A stretch of DNA of 64,000 bases from Embiotoca jacksoni. Its lineage: Eukaryota; Chordata; Actinopteri; Embiotocidae. Below are positions 50,801 to 57,100 of this stretch, in pieces (the stretch's first letter is position 1; each line of letters begins with the position of its first letter). The notes under the pieces were generated by a model. The model was given only the letters and a program-made list of their open reading frames with translations. It did not search any database and was not told the origin of the DNA. Made by a program: the position numbers and the translations under genes. The stretch covers positions 17,687,501 through 17,751,500 of the forward strand of contig JAKOON010000008.1 of NCBI GenBank assembly GCA_022577435.1, written 5' to 3'.

Positions 50801-51672
50801 ACAGAATTTTACCTTAGCAACAAACATCTCAGCGAAGAGAATAATTATCAATAGAGAGGCCATTTCTGATAGTTATCCTCAGATTGAATTGAAATACCAC
50901 CGCGGCGTTACGATACACCCATATGGAGAATATTTCTTAACACGGGTGTCATTATTCTGTTTTTTTCAGACCTAATCGATCTAAGAAATACAACAGTCTG
51001 GCAATAATTTTCACATGTTCTGACACATATGAGAGGGACAGAATTTAGGGACGTGAGAAACACATCTCAGCATGAGTTTGCATGCCTATGCCATTACCAC
51101 AGCAACCAAGGCAGACCTGATAACAATTCCTGAAAATACAAATGTGACTAAATCACTTGCAAATATCAGCGTGGACAGTCGGTCTAGAGATTCAATTCAG
51201 TCACACATCAAATTTGCCTGCACTTGGAACACATTCTGGGGGCTTTTTAATATGGAAATAAATCAGAGGGTGAAAACACACAATTGGAATTAAAGGCAAT
51301 TAAAAAAAAAATTTTTTTAAAGTCAAATGACCCCATTGCTCGGGTCAACAGCACTTATTTGGACTGAATGAATATGTGCCATATTTAAAAGATCATTTAA
51401 ACTGTTTAAGGACATCAGAAAGCTTGACTTATGAACAAACGTACCTGAGCTGGTTGGATGTCCAGGTAATGAAGCACTTCTTTAAGCATGACAGGTGTGT
51501 GAGGAGGCTTTTCAGTTGAAACAGCAGACGGTTCTTCAGATGTGTTCAGGGATCCGGGGCCAGAAGATGCACCAGAGTGCAGGCTCGACATCAGTGATCT
51601 CCAGGCTCTCCATACAGTTAGATTTGTTGTCCGAATCATTGTGTTGGAGTGCACGGTCATGTGAAAAATCAT
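7159..51672 (-). CDS. mettl15: METTL15, mitochondrial 12S rRNA N4-methylcytidine methyltransferase (five coding exons, complete)
   Basis: Joining 51672-51445, 26351-26215, 16291-16106, 14406-14228 and 7589-7159 gives one 386-residue frame ending in TAG, with a GT donor and AG acceptor at every junction. It matches the bacterial RsmH (MraW) family and vertebrate METTL15, which transfers a methyl group from S-adenosylmethionine to N4 of a cytidine in mitochondrial 12S rRNA. Visible motifs are the SAM-binding loop LDMTFGGGGHT (79-89), ALDRD (103-107), LLDAGCSSMQMD (151-162), KPGGRL (295-300), FHSLEDR (305-311) and the C-terminal NPRGRSAKLR (372-381). Residues 1-45 are rich in Arg, Ser and Thr with few acids, as expected of a mitochondrial presequence. 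Met1 is the first Met after an in-frame TGA in the 5' exon (53956-53954) and has A at -3. The length is close to the human protein (about 407 residues). Identity is very secure; exact splice bases are inferred from consensus. Confidence 0.97.
9345..9908 (+). mobile_element. Non-autonomous element, AAAGGTCCC family, copy A1
   Basis: Shared words with copy A2 in the same order: AAAAACATCTC, CTGGAGCTCTA, AACAGGCTGTT, CTCTTCTGATTGGCTAA, GAGTGACGTA, GCTTGCTAGCT, GACATCA and the right end ATGGGACCTTTAA. It is about 560 bases long and contains no ORF. The left end is worn. Confidence 0.8.
12087..12589 (+). mobile_element. Non-autonomous element, AAAGGTCCC family, copy A2 (both ends intact)
   Basis: The left end TTTAAAGGTCCC and the right end GGGACCTTTAAA are 12-base perfect inverted repeats. 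The interior matches A1 throughout and matches the reverse complements at 24475-24720 and 40175-40579. No coding capacity, so it is a MITE-like DNA element. The superfamily is unclear to me. Confidence 0.85.
14228..14406 (-). CDS. mettl15: METTL15 coding exon 4 (residues 184-244)
   Basis: This 179-base exon starts after gtgcgtag and ends at GCAG|GTAGC. It encodes the helical insert domain of the RsmH fold: AADVVNTLDQQALASIL (191-207), YGEERHARKIASAIV (210-224) and PITRTQQLASVV (231-242). In the family this insertion contacts the rRNA substrate. It ends with one base of Gly244. Confidence 0.97.
14407..16105 (-). other. METTL15 intron 3-4 (1.7 kb)
   Basis: No gene, repeat family or strong motif recognised; ordinary AT-rich intron sequence. 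Confidence 0.7.
16106..16291 (-). CDS. mettl15: METTL15 coding exon 3 (residues 122-184)
   Basis: This 186-base exon follows a cctccag acceptor and ends at ACAG|GTAAG. It encodes LLDAGCSSMQMD (151-162) and ERGF...KDGPLDMRMD (165-181). Both are hallmark RsmH/METTL15 segments lining the active site and the cytidine-binding region. The first base completes Ser122, and the last two belong to Arg184. Confidence 0.97.
16779..16915. other. CpG-dense patch inside a METTL15 intron
   Basis: About 140 bases are rich in GCG, ACG and CGG, unlike the AT-rich sequence on both sides. They include an 8-base inverted repeat, CCGTGTCG (16863-16870) with CGACACGG (16882-16889). It could be a young repeat, a small CpG island or part of a regulatory element. 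No coding frame is recognised. Confidence 0.45.
18548..18845 (+). repeat. Repeat family B, copy 1 (about 300 bp)
   Basis: It aligns with 37072-37380 in the same orientation. Shared words in order: CTCCTCCA.TGAAAAT, CATCCATGTGG or close, ACAGTCTC, CAGGGTTTC, CCAATCC.GT, GGGGCTT, CCATATCATC or TATATCATC, GGACGGGTGG, GGAGATA and CTATTTGC. No terminal inverted repeat was noticed. Confidence 0.7.
21905..22165 (+). repeat. Repeat family C, copy 1
   Basis: Related to 35205-35455. Both have a GGGGCTCACTCCAAAA-like or GGCTCCAAAAAGG start, an ACTCCCATT block, a run ending in ACAAGTC, and TCTGAAAATAAT with TCATTAATTAGA or TAATTAATTAGA, followed by GATTGA and GTGCAGTCA. The copies are diverged. Confidence 0.6.
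23335..23570 (+). repeat. Fish dispersed repeat with LINE-like tail
   Basis: The text around ATTCTCATGAACGC, TTTCTTTGAATTTGGCACCA and CACTTGGACTCAAGAA is a very common teleost repeat. It ends in GGTGCTATATAAATAAAA, a tail typical of fish LINE-derived elements. Confidence 0.6.
24475..24720 (-). mobile_element. AAAGGTCCC family, copy A4 (partial, reverse)
   Basis: In reverse complement it matches the right half of A2: CTCAGTCCACAGA.AAAT, ACAC..CCCATATTCA, CAACTGT.GTTTG and AATGTCAC. The terminal inverted repeats are lost. Confidence 0.6.
25462..25770 (+). repeat. Pyrimidine-rich low-complexity stretch
   Basis: CT runs near 25471 and 25710 are followed by C-rich sequence (CCCCCCATCCCTCCCCCC). 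There is no coding signal; it is simple sequence. Confidence 0.7.
26215..26351 (-). CDS. mettl15: METTL15 coding exon 2 (residues 77-122, SAM-binding loop)
   Basis: This 137-base exon starts after a cgcatgtag acceptor and ends at CTC|GTAAGT. It encodes VVLDMTFGGGGHTKAIL (77-93), the glycine-rich SAM-binding motif of RsmH enzymes, and the ALDRDP motif at the end of the second strand (103-108). It leaves two bases of a split serine codon (122). Confidence 0.96.
26714..27773 (-). mobile_element. Degenerate Tc1-like DNA transposon, transposase on the minus strand
   Basis: The left terminal region starts TACAACCCCAATTCC at 26714. The right one is cut off after TTGTATTTACATTT, so about 35 bases of its outer tip are missing. 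The minus strand contains a broken Tc1-type transposase: VMVQGCISAHGMG, a HPDDVSFREGLVYF-like stretch and ASCSPDLSPI, corresponding to the Tc1 catalytic region. Further left-half words (CAGTTTTCCACTTC, GAGAAGGCGGCGGTG) cover the DNA-binding part. Frameshifts and deletions make it non-functional. A second end-fragment lies at 6610. Confidence 0.85.
29400..29612 (+). repeat. LINE-like 3' tail with a 21-bp tandem
   Basis: Three near-copies of TTTTTAATGTTTTAATCAC (29428-29485) precede GAAGCACTTTGAATTGCC and AATGTGCTCTACAAATAAA, the widely recognised 3' end of fish LINE-type repeats. Confidence 0.65.
29612..30380 (-). repeat. Fish dispersed repeat, TGTAGTGGAGTA type (long copy, reverse)
   Basis: It contains CCTCAAGTACTGTACT, TACTTGAGTATTTGTCTTTA, TCACTCCACCACATTTCAGA and, at the far end, TTGTACTCAAGTAAAGGATAT. 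In reverse complement these are the words of the repeat fragments at 2.85 and 4.41 kb and of 52.3-53.25 kb. No ORF. Confidence 0.65.
34403..34440 (+). repeat. (TGTA)n microsatellite
   Basis: Several perfect GTAT/TGTA units are followed within 12 bases by the AAT/ATT palindrome. Confidence 0.85.
34454..34495. repeat. Perfect (AAT)n/(ATT)n palindrome, 21-bp arms
   Basis: 34454-34474 and 34475-34495 are exact reverse complements with no spacer. The sequence can form a cruciform, or a hairpin in the METTL15 pre-mRNA. Confidence 0.9.
34880..35030 (+). repeat. Fish dispersed repeat (GCCATGAAAT type), copy 1
   Basis: TGAATGGATTATTGCCATGA, ATATTCACGGACCCC and GGATGAATTCTAAT are words of a common teleost repeat. 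The reverse complement of the same family is at 49240-49560. Confidence 0.5.
35205..35455 (+). repeat. Repeat family C, copy 2
   Basis: It parallels 21905-22165: GGCTCCAAAAAGG, ACTCCCATT, CCACAAGTCATTCT and TCTGAAAATAATCCCGTCAT, then TTAATTAGA and GATTGACAGG. Confidence 0.6.
36122..36168 (+). repeat. Two-copy 22-bp tandem duplication
   Basis: Two copies of TTAAGAAACAC(G/A)TAGGCATTG are adjacent and differ by one base, indicating a recent local duplication. Confidence 0.8.
37072..37380 (+). repeat. Repeat family B, copy 2
   Basis: Same order of words as 18548-18845: AACTCCTCCAATGAAAAT, GACATCCATGTGG, CAGTCTCACAGTCTC, CAGGCAGGGTTTC, CCAATCCTGTC, CCATATCATC, GGACGGGTGGAGATA and CTATTTGC. Confidence 0.7.
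38862..38886 (+). repeat. Poly-T tract of about 25 bases
   Basis: A run of T broken by no other base; on the minus (METTL15) strand it is poly-A. It may be the tail of a lost retroelement, but nothing recognisable is attached. Confidence 0.8.
40175..40579 (-). mobile_element. AAAGGTCCC family, copy A3 (reverse)
   Basis: Its right tip ATGGGACCTTTAA is the reverse complement of the family's left end. TTTTTGGTGCTTAAAACCAC, GTGGAGCTCCAGAG, GTTTGTGATGTCACAC and CCTCATTCCACAGA match the reverse complement of A2. The other tip is lost. Confidence 0.75.
47079..47266 (-). mobile_element. tRNA-derived SINE with 8-bp target site duplication
   Basis: On the minus strand the 5' end reads GGCCGTGGCTCAGTTGGTAG, a pol III A box. 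GGTTGGTGGCTCAATCCC follows in the B-box position, then a body with CCTTGAGCAAGACACTGAAC and the tail GTCGCTTTGGATAAAAGCG shared with fish LINEs. TTTATACA occurs exactly at both borders (47071-47078 and 47267-47274). The element is complete at 188 bases. It resembles teleost AFC/V-type SINEs. Confidence 0.88.
49240..49560 (-). repeat. Fish dispersed repeat (GCCATGAAAT type), copy 2, reverse
   Basis: CATTCCATCGAATAGCTGTT, GAGATATTTCAG and GTGGACCCAGCTAACCAGTG, with AACTTTGAACTGCTGG and GCCAGGGCATCACCAAAATC, are diverged words of a repeat common in teleosts, related to 34880-35030. Confidence 0.5.
51445..51672 (-). CDS. mettl15: METTL15 coding exon 1 (residues 1-76)
   Basis: The full exon is 51684-51445: a ctctgtag acceptor precedes 12 untranslated bases and the start ATG (51672-51670). 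It encodes the probable mitochondrial presequence and then the start of the conserved domain, including HTPVMLKEVLHYLDI (residues 58-72), a signature at the N-terminus of RsmH-type enzymes. It ends in ...QPAQ at a GTAC donor, phase 0. Met5 and Met12 are alternative starts, but Met1 has the better context (A at -3). Confidence 0.95.
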
Positions 51673-51684
51673 CCTTATGATGCT

Positions 51685-53899
51685 CTACAGAGAAAATAAG
51701 CGCAAAGTCATGTGATAATACAAGCAGAAAGATAAAACGTAAAATGAAAATATTCTGAATTAAGTAAATGGATGTTCTACTTGATGTAAATAATATTACT
51801 GAGGTTAGTCTTACATCAAAAGCAGGCTGATTAGTTTCTTATTTTGGCATTTTGCATGAAGCATACTTCCCACATCAGGCACCCCAGTGAACCACATGGT
51901 TAAAAATGCTATTCAGGTGTTTTTTTTGCAACACAACATACTAAAAATTAGAGCTCAGTGAGTGACGTATGATTATAATAAAATTAAAATTTTGAATTTG
52001 GGCAAGGACAAAGACAAAGTTCAATGGCAGCGAAGACAGTATTCAAAGAAGTAGCACCAACAAAATATACTAAGTCAGAGTTCATGATTGCTGTTTTGAT
52101 TGTGAATCATGCCTGCTGCACTGTACAGGAGTCAAAATCTAATTCTAATAAACATTATTATTAGAATATCATTGTGTGCATCAAAATTTAAACAAATATC
52201 TCCCAGCTAGATTAAACAACCTTCACCAGGAGAGGATGTTGATTATTGTTTTTCTGTCATCACCTTCCACTTAAACGTGGCACATCTCATGCTCACTTTA
52301 AACAGCCTGCCGCCTAGTCATGGAGGAAGTATCGAGATCCTTTACAATACTAAAAGTAGTAATACCACACAGTGAAAATACTCCAATAAAAGTTGAAGTC
52401 CTGCTTTAAAAAAAAAAAGAAGTGAAAATATGTTAGTATTATCAGCAAAATTTACTTAAAGTGTTAAAAGTAAAAGTGCACATAATGAGAAGATGCTCCA
52501 TGTCAGTGTATTACTATTCGGGTTCATATTTTTGCTGCATTAATGTGCATTTTACTGCAGCAGTCAGTTGAAGTTGAGGTAGTATGAACAATTTTGCAGT
52601 CGGTTAGTTTAATAATGCAGTAATGCATTATATGCTACAAGATCTTATGTTTGTAGCGTCACTGTAAGAACTAGGCATCTCTAAAGCTCAGACAAACAGT
52701 CCTGTGTTCAGCTTCGTGACATTATCCAGCTGATCCAAGAGGATTTTTTTTTTTAAATTATTTAGTTATAGCTTAAGAAATATATGTATTTTTTTATTCA
52801 TAAAGGAATATTTAATCCTTAGGTTTACCACAAACATTCAAATTCAAAATCCCTCAAAATTTTGGGATACATGATTTTCACTGGACACGAATGGCATGAA
52901 ACATTTTAATGTAAAAGGTGACTAGTAACTAAAACTGTCAATCTAGTGGACTAAAGAGGACAATATCTGCCTCTAGGATATGGTGGAAGTATCACGTTAA
53001 ATTAATTCAATTAAATTGATTTATATCGTGCCAAATCACAACACAGGTTATTTCATGACACTTAACACATTAAAGTCCTTAAAGCAGAACTTTACAATAT
53101 TATACAGAGAAACCAAACAACTCCACATGTACACTAGGAGGGGAAAAAAAAAACTCCTCAATTAAATGGGAATACTTGATTAAAGTACAAATACCTCAGA
53201 TGTGTTCTTAATTAAATACATTCCACCAGTGGAATAAAAGTATAATAAGTGGAAGTGATAATTTACCACGTCCCAGAGGCAGATATTGCAGCTAGGCCAC
53301 CACCTCGTTTTTTAACTAAGCTGCCAGACGTTAGCTGCTAGCAATGAAGCGAGGAGCAAACAGAAGGTCAAATTATCTTCAGAGCAGCAGGTTGTTTTAG
53401 GAGTTAAATCTCAGCAGGATGATTTCATTTGACCAAACGTGTCAACTATCTGTCCTCAGAGCAACTTACCACACGAATGCAGAGGTTGGTTTTTTTGGAG
53501 GTGGGGGGGGGGGGTGTAAAGCAGCTAACAAATGTGGAAGGTGACTTTGACGTGGCTGTGTCCGGGAGAAGTCAATTATCGATGAGGTTAGATTAAGCGC
53601 ACGTGTGACGCCCTTTTCTCACCGGTGGACGGACACCTGCCGTGAATGACCTCGGGTCAGTTTGCGGCTGCGCGTTCTTAACACCTGGGAAACATAGCGA
53701 CGCATTAAAGATGCTGTTGCTATGCTACCAAACCCCTGGACGGCCGCGTGCGATCAGCCGGACAGAATGTCAACGGCTATTAGAAAAAGAAGAGACTTCC
53801 GCGGTGCGAAGTCAGTTACGTTTATACATGTTCGGCAGAACGTGAAGTGCGCGTGAGAGAGAATCGCGCCTACATCAAAGAGAGTTGGCTGTAGCTTAC
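51685..53899 (-). other. METTL15 first intron (2.2 kb)
   Basis: It separates the untranslated exon from the first coding exon. About 0.9 kb is TGTAGTGGAGTA-type repeat (52.32-53.25 kb), and a 12-G run lies at 53503-53514. CpG density rises from about 53560 towards the promoter. Confidence 0.7.
52320..53250 (+). repeat. Fish dispersed repeat, TGTAGTGGAGTA type, with an inserted LINE-like tail
   Basis: GGAAGTATCGAGATCCTTTA, CAGTGAAAATACTCCA and AAAAGTGCACATAATGAGAA are well-known words of the family, and AAAGTACAAATACCTCAGA closes it near 53205. Inside, 53000-53080 reads AATTGATTTATATCGTGCC and CAAATCACAACA, a LINE-like tail of another fish repeat. Confidence 0.65.
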
Positions 53900-53990
53900 C
53901 CGTCGCGTGACACAGACGCAGTTAGCTCCACCTTCAGCGGCGGCGGCACGCGGTCACGCGTCACCACGTTTCCGCCGCGTCACCGGCCGC
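53900..53990 (-). other. mettl15: METTL15 5' untranslated exon (5' end not defined)
   Basis: On the minus strand a GACGG|GTAAGC donor follows CpG-rich sequence and can splice to the acceptor at 51684. In the reading frame of Met1 the exon is open back to a TGA at 53956-53954 and has no ATG, so translation would start in the next exon. The transcription start is a guess. Confidence 0.6.
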
Positions 53991-53996
53991 TCTCGT

Positions 53997-54004
53997 CCAA
54001 TCAG
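53997..54004 (+). promoter_or_regulatory. CCAAT box, NF-Y type
   Basis: The sequence CCAATCAG sits about 28 bases upstream of a TTTGAA motif. This spacing is typical of CCAAT/CHR pairs in G2/M-expressed genes, the class to which KIF18A belongs. Function is inferred. Confidence 0.6.
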
Positions 54005-54029
54005 CTGCCGCCGAGCAACAAGGCTTGGT

Positions 54030-54035
54030 TTTGAA
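54030..54035 (+). promoter_or_regulatory. CHR-like element (TTTGAA)
   Basis: TTTGAA is the canonical cell-cycle homology region bound by MuvB/DREAM in late cell-cycle promoters. It lies immediately upstream of an E2F-like TTGGCGC at 54040. A six-base motif occurs often by chance; its position just upstream of the first exon raises its weight. Confidence 0.5.
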
Positions 54036-54059
54036 AATATTGGCGCTCGTCGTGCTTTC

Positions 54060-54186
54060 GCCGTGTGTGGAGTCCTCCGCTAAAAAGCGAGTTTATTTTT
54101 ATTTTTTTTTTCTACCGCGAAACACTTGTGTAAACGTCGCCATGGTTATGAACGATACCTGATTCTGACACACACAAAAAAAAAAG
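54060..54186 (+). other. kif18a: KIF18A 5' untranslated exon (5' end not defined)
   Basis: An AAAAAG|GTAAGA donor at 54186/54187 lies directly downstream of the promoter, and the next acceptor is at 55589. In the KIF18A frame, stops at 54160-54162 and 54166-54168 close the leader, fixing the ATG at 55620 as the first usable start. A short upstream ORF is present. Confidence 0.65.
54142..54162 (+). promoter_or_regulatory. Six-codon upstream ORF in the KIF18A leader
   Basis: A gtcgccATGG context (purine-poor at -3 but with GCC before and G after the ATG) opens a six-codon frame, MVMNDT, followed by TGA. In the spliced mRNA its stop lies 54 bases before the KIF18A ATG. A uORF this close to the main start could lower initiation of KIF18A if the transcript begins upstream of 54142. 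Confidence 0.5.
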
Positions 54187-55589
54187 GTAAGACGACATCG
54201 CACACAACGCTGTCGAGATGAAGACAATAACGCTAACCTACCGTTGGAAATTATGAGTTAGCCACCAAGCTAGCGGGCGTTAGCCGACCCTGCCAAGTCA
54301 ACGTCGACCGTATTATTAAATGTAATGTGTGTTTCACGTCGGATATTTATACTAGCAGTGCCAGCATGGTAAAAAAAAAAAAAGTACCACGCTAACAGCA
54401 TCTATCTTAACCTTTTATGACTTGAGATGCATAATTTGAATGTATTATGCCGTTATTAAACCTCACTGCTGTAACGCACCGGTAGACTTTTAACAGGGGA
54501 CAAACTGCCACCCGGTTACTTTAACACGGGTGCATTTGTTTCCTTGTTGAGTATAACAAAGGATCATGGGAATTGTTTTAAGTGTGCATGCAAATAAAGA
54601 ACTCAAACATTGCAAACCCAGTCTTTACTAACGTCAGGATGATTTTTTTTTCATATGCACACACGTCCCCCAGTCACCTTTTATTGTTTACACCTCGATA
54701 CAAGCAGTCAGCGGTTTCCCGTCCATTATAACATTTAGGTGCCCAAGGCTTTAATCACAGCACCTATAAGCCACTATAGCCTCACTGTGAGTGTTGTTTT
54801 ACTAATGTATGGTGGGTTTTATTTTTATGGCAGACCGTGCATTTGTAGATAAACATTGTAATGACAATAGTCAGAATTACGTGAAGATGCACAGGTTTTA
54901 GTCAAATAACCACCGACCACTGCGACCACACATCTTACCCCTTCAAAAACCTATGGAAAGTTTTGCATTACAATCCATCTCCCTGCCTTCATGCAGGTTT
55001 ATAGTGTTATAAGGTTGGCTTGTGCTGGCTTTGAATGTTGAAACCATGCTCTACACAACCTATACTAAACCAAATTGCCTGCCTAATATTGTAACAATAC
55101 AACAATGCGACTTGTAAGTTGTGGGTCAGACGGTTGGGGAGGTTGCCTACCAATCGAAAGGCTGTGGTTAAATACCCGGGTCCTCCTGTTCACAGGCCAG
55201 GGTGTGCTTGGGAGTTGGTGAAAGGGAGGGAAAAGCCCTGTTTAAGTGCACACCATTTAATATGCTTGTTTCCCAATGACATTTTGACTTCTGTCTGATT
55301 AGCAAGCATGTAAATAAAAAATTTTCGGTTCCATTATAGATAACCTAAATTAAACATTTCAGCGGGGCTGAAGAAATGTGTTAACATAAATCAGTGGTTT
55401 TATTTATATAGCGCAAGATACAAATGTGCCCCAAAACGAATTACAATCTGTACAGTACTCAACACCTTCTGTCCTTCGACCCTCGACTTGACACTAAGTA
55501 AATTTCCATCACCAGCTCTCTCCTGTTCATTTTAACATGTTTGATTTCATCCGCATGTAATTAAAAATACTTTGTTTTTTGTTTTGCAG
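54187..55589 (+). other. KIF18A first intron (1.4 kb)
   Basis: It lies between the untranslated exon and the first coding exon. It contains a probable second tRNA-derived SINE fragment (55122-55220) and a fish repeat tail with TTTATTTATATAGCGCAAGA (near 55400). The rest is unassigned. Confidence 0.7.
55122..55220 (+). mobile_element. tRNA-derived SINE fragment
   Basis: GGTCAGACGGTTGGGGAGGT resembles the SINE A-box region. CTACCAATCGAAAGGCTGTG and GTTAAATACCCGGGTCCTCC fill the B-box part, and CAGGGTGTGCTTG stands where the body's GTGTCCTTG is expected. It is the same class as 47079-47266, diverged, and without the LINE tail. Confidence 0.65.
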
Positions 55590-55619
55590 CAATACGTCAG
55601 TCACTGCAGAAGGACCACA

Positions 55620-55932
55620 ATGGCGAGTGATGTGTGCAGCCATGTAAAGGTGGTTATTCGAGTGAGGCCAGCCAATGACAGTGAGAAGAATGAAAACTCT
55701 CGCAATGTGGTCCAGGTTGTGGATAACCACATGCTCATATTTGACCCCAGGGAAGAGGACATATGTTTTAGGTCACAAAGGGTCCGAAATAGAAACATCA
55801 ACAAGAGGGCTAACAAAGACCTAAAGTTTGTCTTTGACCGTGTTTTTGATGAGAACTCTACTCAAGATGATATCTTTGAGAACACCACTAAAGGAGTGTT
55901 GGATGGTGTGATGAATGGATTCAACTGCACAG
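55620..55932 (+). CDS. kif18a: KIF18A coding exon 1 (residues 1-104)
   Basis: The full exon starts at 55590 after a ttttgcag acceptor, so 30 bases are 5' UTR. It encodes the first beta strand HVKVVIRVRP (8-17), the kinesin-8 loop 2 with many arginines and lysines (about 51-65), and LKFVFDRVFDE (68-78). The donor is ACAG|GTAATA and leaves one base of Val105. Confidence 0.96.
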
Positions 55933-57057
55933 GTAATAAATTATTGAATACAGGCTGCCTAACATGTTGACATGGCCACATGAATATTGTTTGACAACAG
56001 CTGTTTGCTAACATGTTCGGCATATGTACTAAAGAGACGATGATATGTCAGTGTTGTGTCCGCTGTCTCCAACTGGGCAGAAAGAAAAAAATCTGTTATT
56101 GTAGGTTCAGTAATATTGGGGGCAATCAGGAAGTTCATAGTCTGCTATAACCTGTGTGTGTACATATTCGAAGTTGCTTGATCAAAATCAGCTCCCGGGT
56201 TACACAAAGGGTTTTGTAAGCAGTCGTATGTGTGCATTTGCAGTTTCACCATGGACCTGAGCAGAGAGCGTTTCAGAAAATCTATTTGCCGGCTCGGGTG
56301 TTTTGAGTGGCATTCGCGTTTCAAGAGTGGCAAGACATCACTTTCCAAAACTGCAGAAGGCACATTAGTTGAACAGCACAACCACTGGGGTTTTCTTTGA
56401 CATTTGTGGGGTTGTGAACCATTATCTGAACTGTGGCGCAATGGCACTTGGGTGATCCAACATGACAACGCGCCCTTTCACATCAGGTTGGAAACAGAAG
56501 TTTCACGCCCGTAACAACAAGGTGGGCTGCTTCCCACCACCCTTACTCACCGGATTTGGCTCCTTGCGACTTCTTTCTGTTCTCCAAAACTCCAAAAATC
56601 TTTGCTCAAGTTTCAGGTCTGTGGTGAAATCACAAATGTACAGAGACCAGTGGTCACAAAAAGTCTTACTCAGGTGCTGAGGTTGATCAAGCCACATAAC
56701 TTGGAATACTTACTCTGAAATGATAGAGCTTCCCCCTGCTTCACGCACATCATGGTGGTCAATCAAAGTATTGCGTATTATGTACGTGTTCTATTTTCCT
56801 TCTTTATTTTTAGTAGAGTTGCAAAAATTTTAAACAAACTTTTTTCACTTTGTCATTATGGGGTATTGTGTGTAGAATTTTGAGGGGAAAAAAATTATTT
56901 AATCCATTTTGGAATAAGGCTGTAACATAACAAAATGTGGAAAAAGTGAAGCGCTGTGAATACTTTCTGGATGCACTGTACTCTAGATCCACTTTTCAAT
57001 CTAGACAGATCAGAACATTTAAATTCTTAGCATTTAAACTCACTTAATCCAGGCTCT

Positions 57058-57100
<43 letters not shown>

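Larger units (their letters stand above)
26352..51444 (-). other. METTL15 intron 1-2 (25.1 kb)
   Basis: The largest intron. It holds a Tc1-type element (26.7-27.8 kb), a 29.4-30.4 kb repeat block, an AAT/ATT palindrome (34.45 kb), repeats B2 and C2, AAAGGTCCC copy A3, a tRNA-derived SINE with target duplications (47.1-47.3 kb) and a fish repeat (49.24-49.56 kb). No exon of another gene was recognised. 31-34 kb, 41-46.9 kb and 50-51.4 kb show mostly unique sequence. Confidence 0.8.
53560..54186. promoter_or_regulatory. CpG-rich bidirectional promoter of METTL15 (-) and KIF18A (+)
   Basis: CpG dinucleotides are dense here and scarce in the surrounding AT-rich sequence. The divergent first exons end at splice donors 53900 (minus) and 54186 (plus), so both start sites should lie within about 250 bases. 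Between them are CCAATCAG (53997-54004, NF-Y type), TTTGAA (54030-54035, CHR type), an inverted CCAAT (ATTGG, 54039-54043) and an E2F-like TTGGCGC (54040-54046). There is no obvious TATA box. Start sites are not visible from sequence. Confidence 0.8.
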
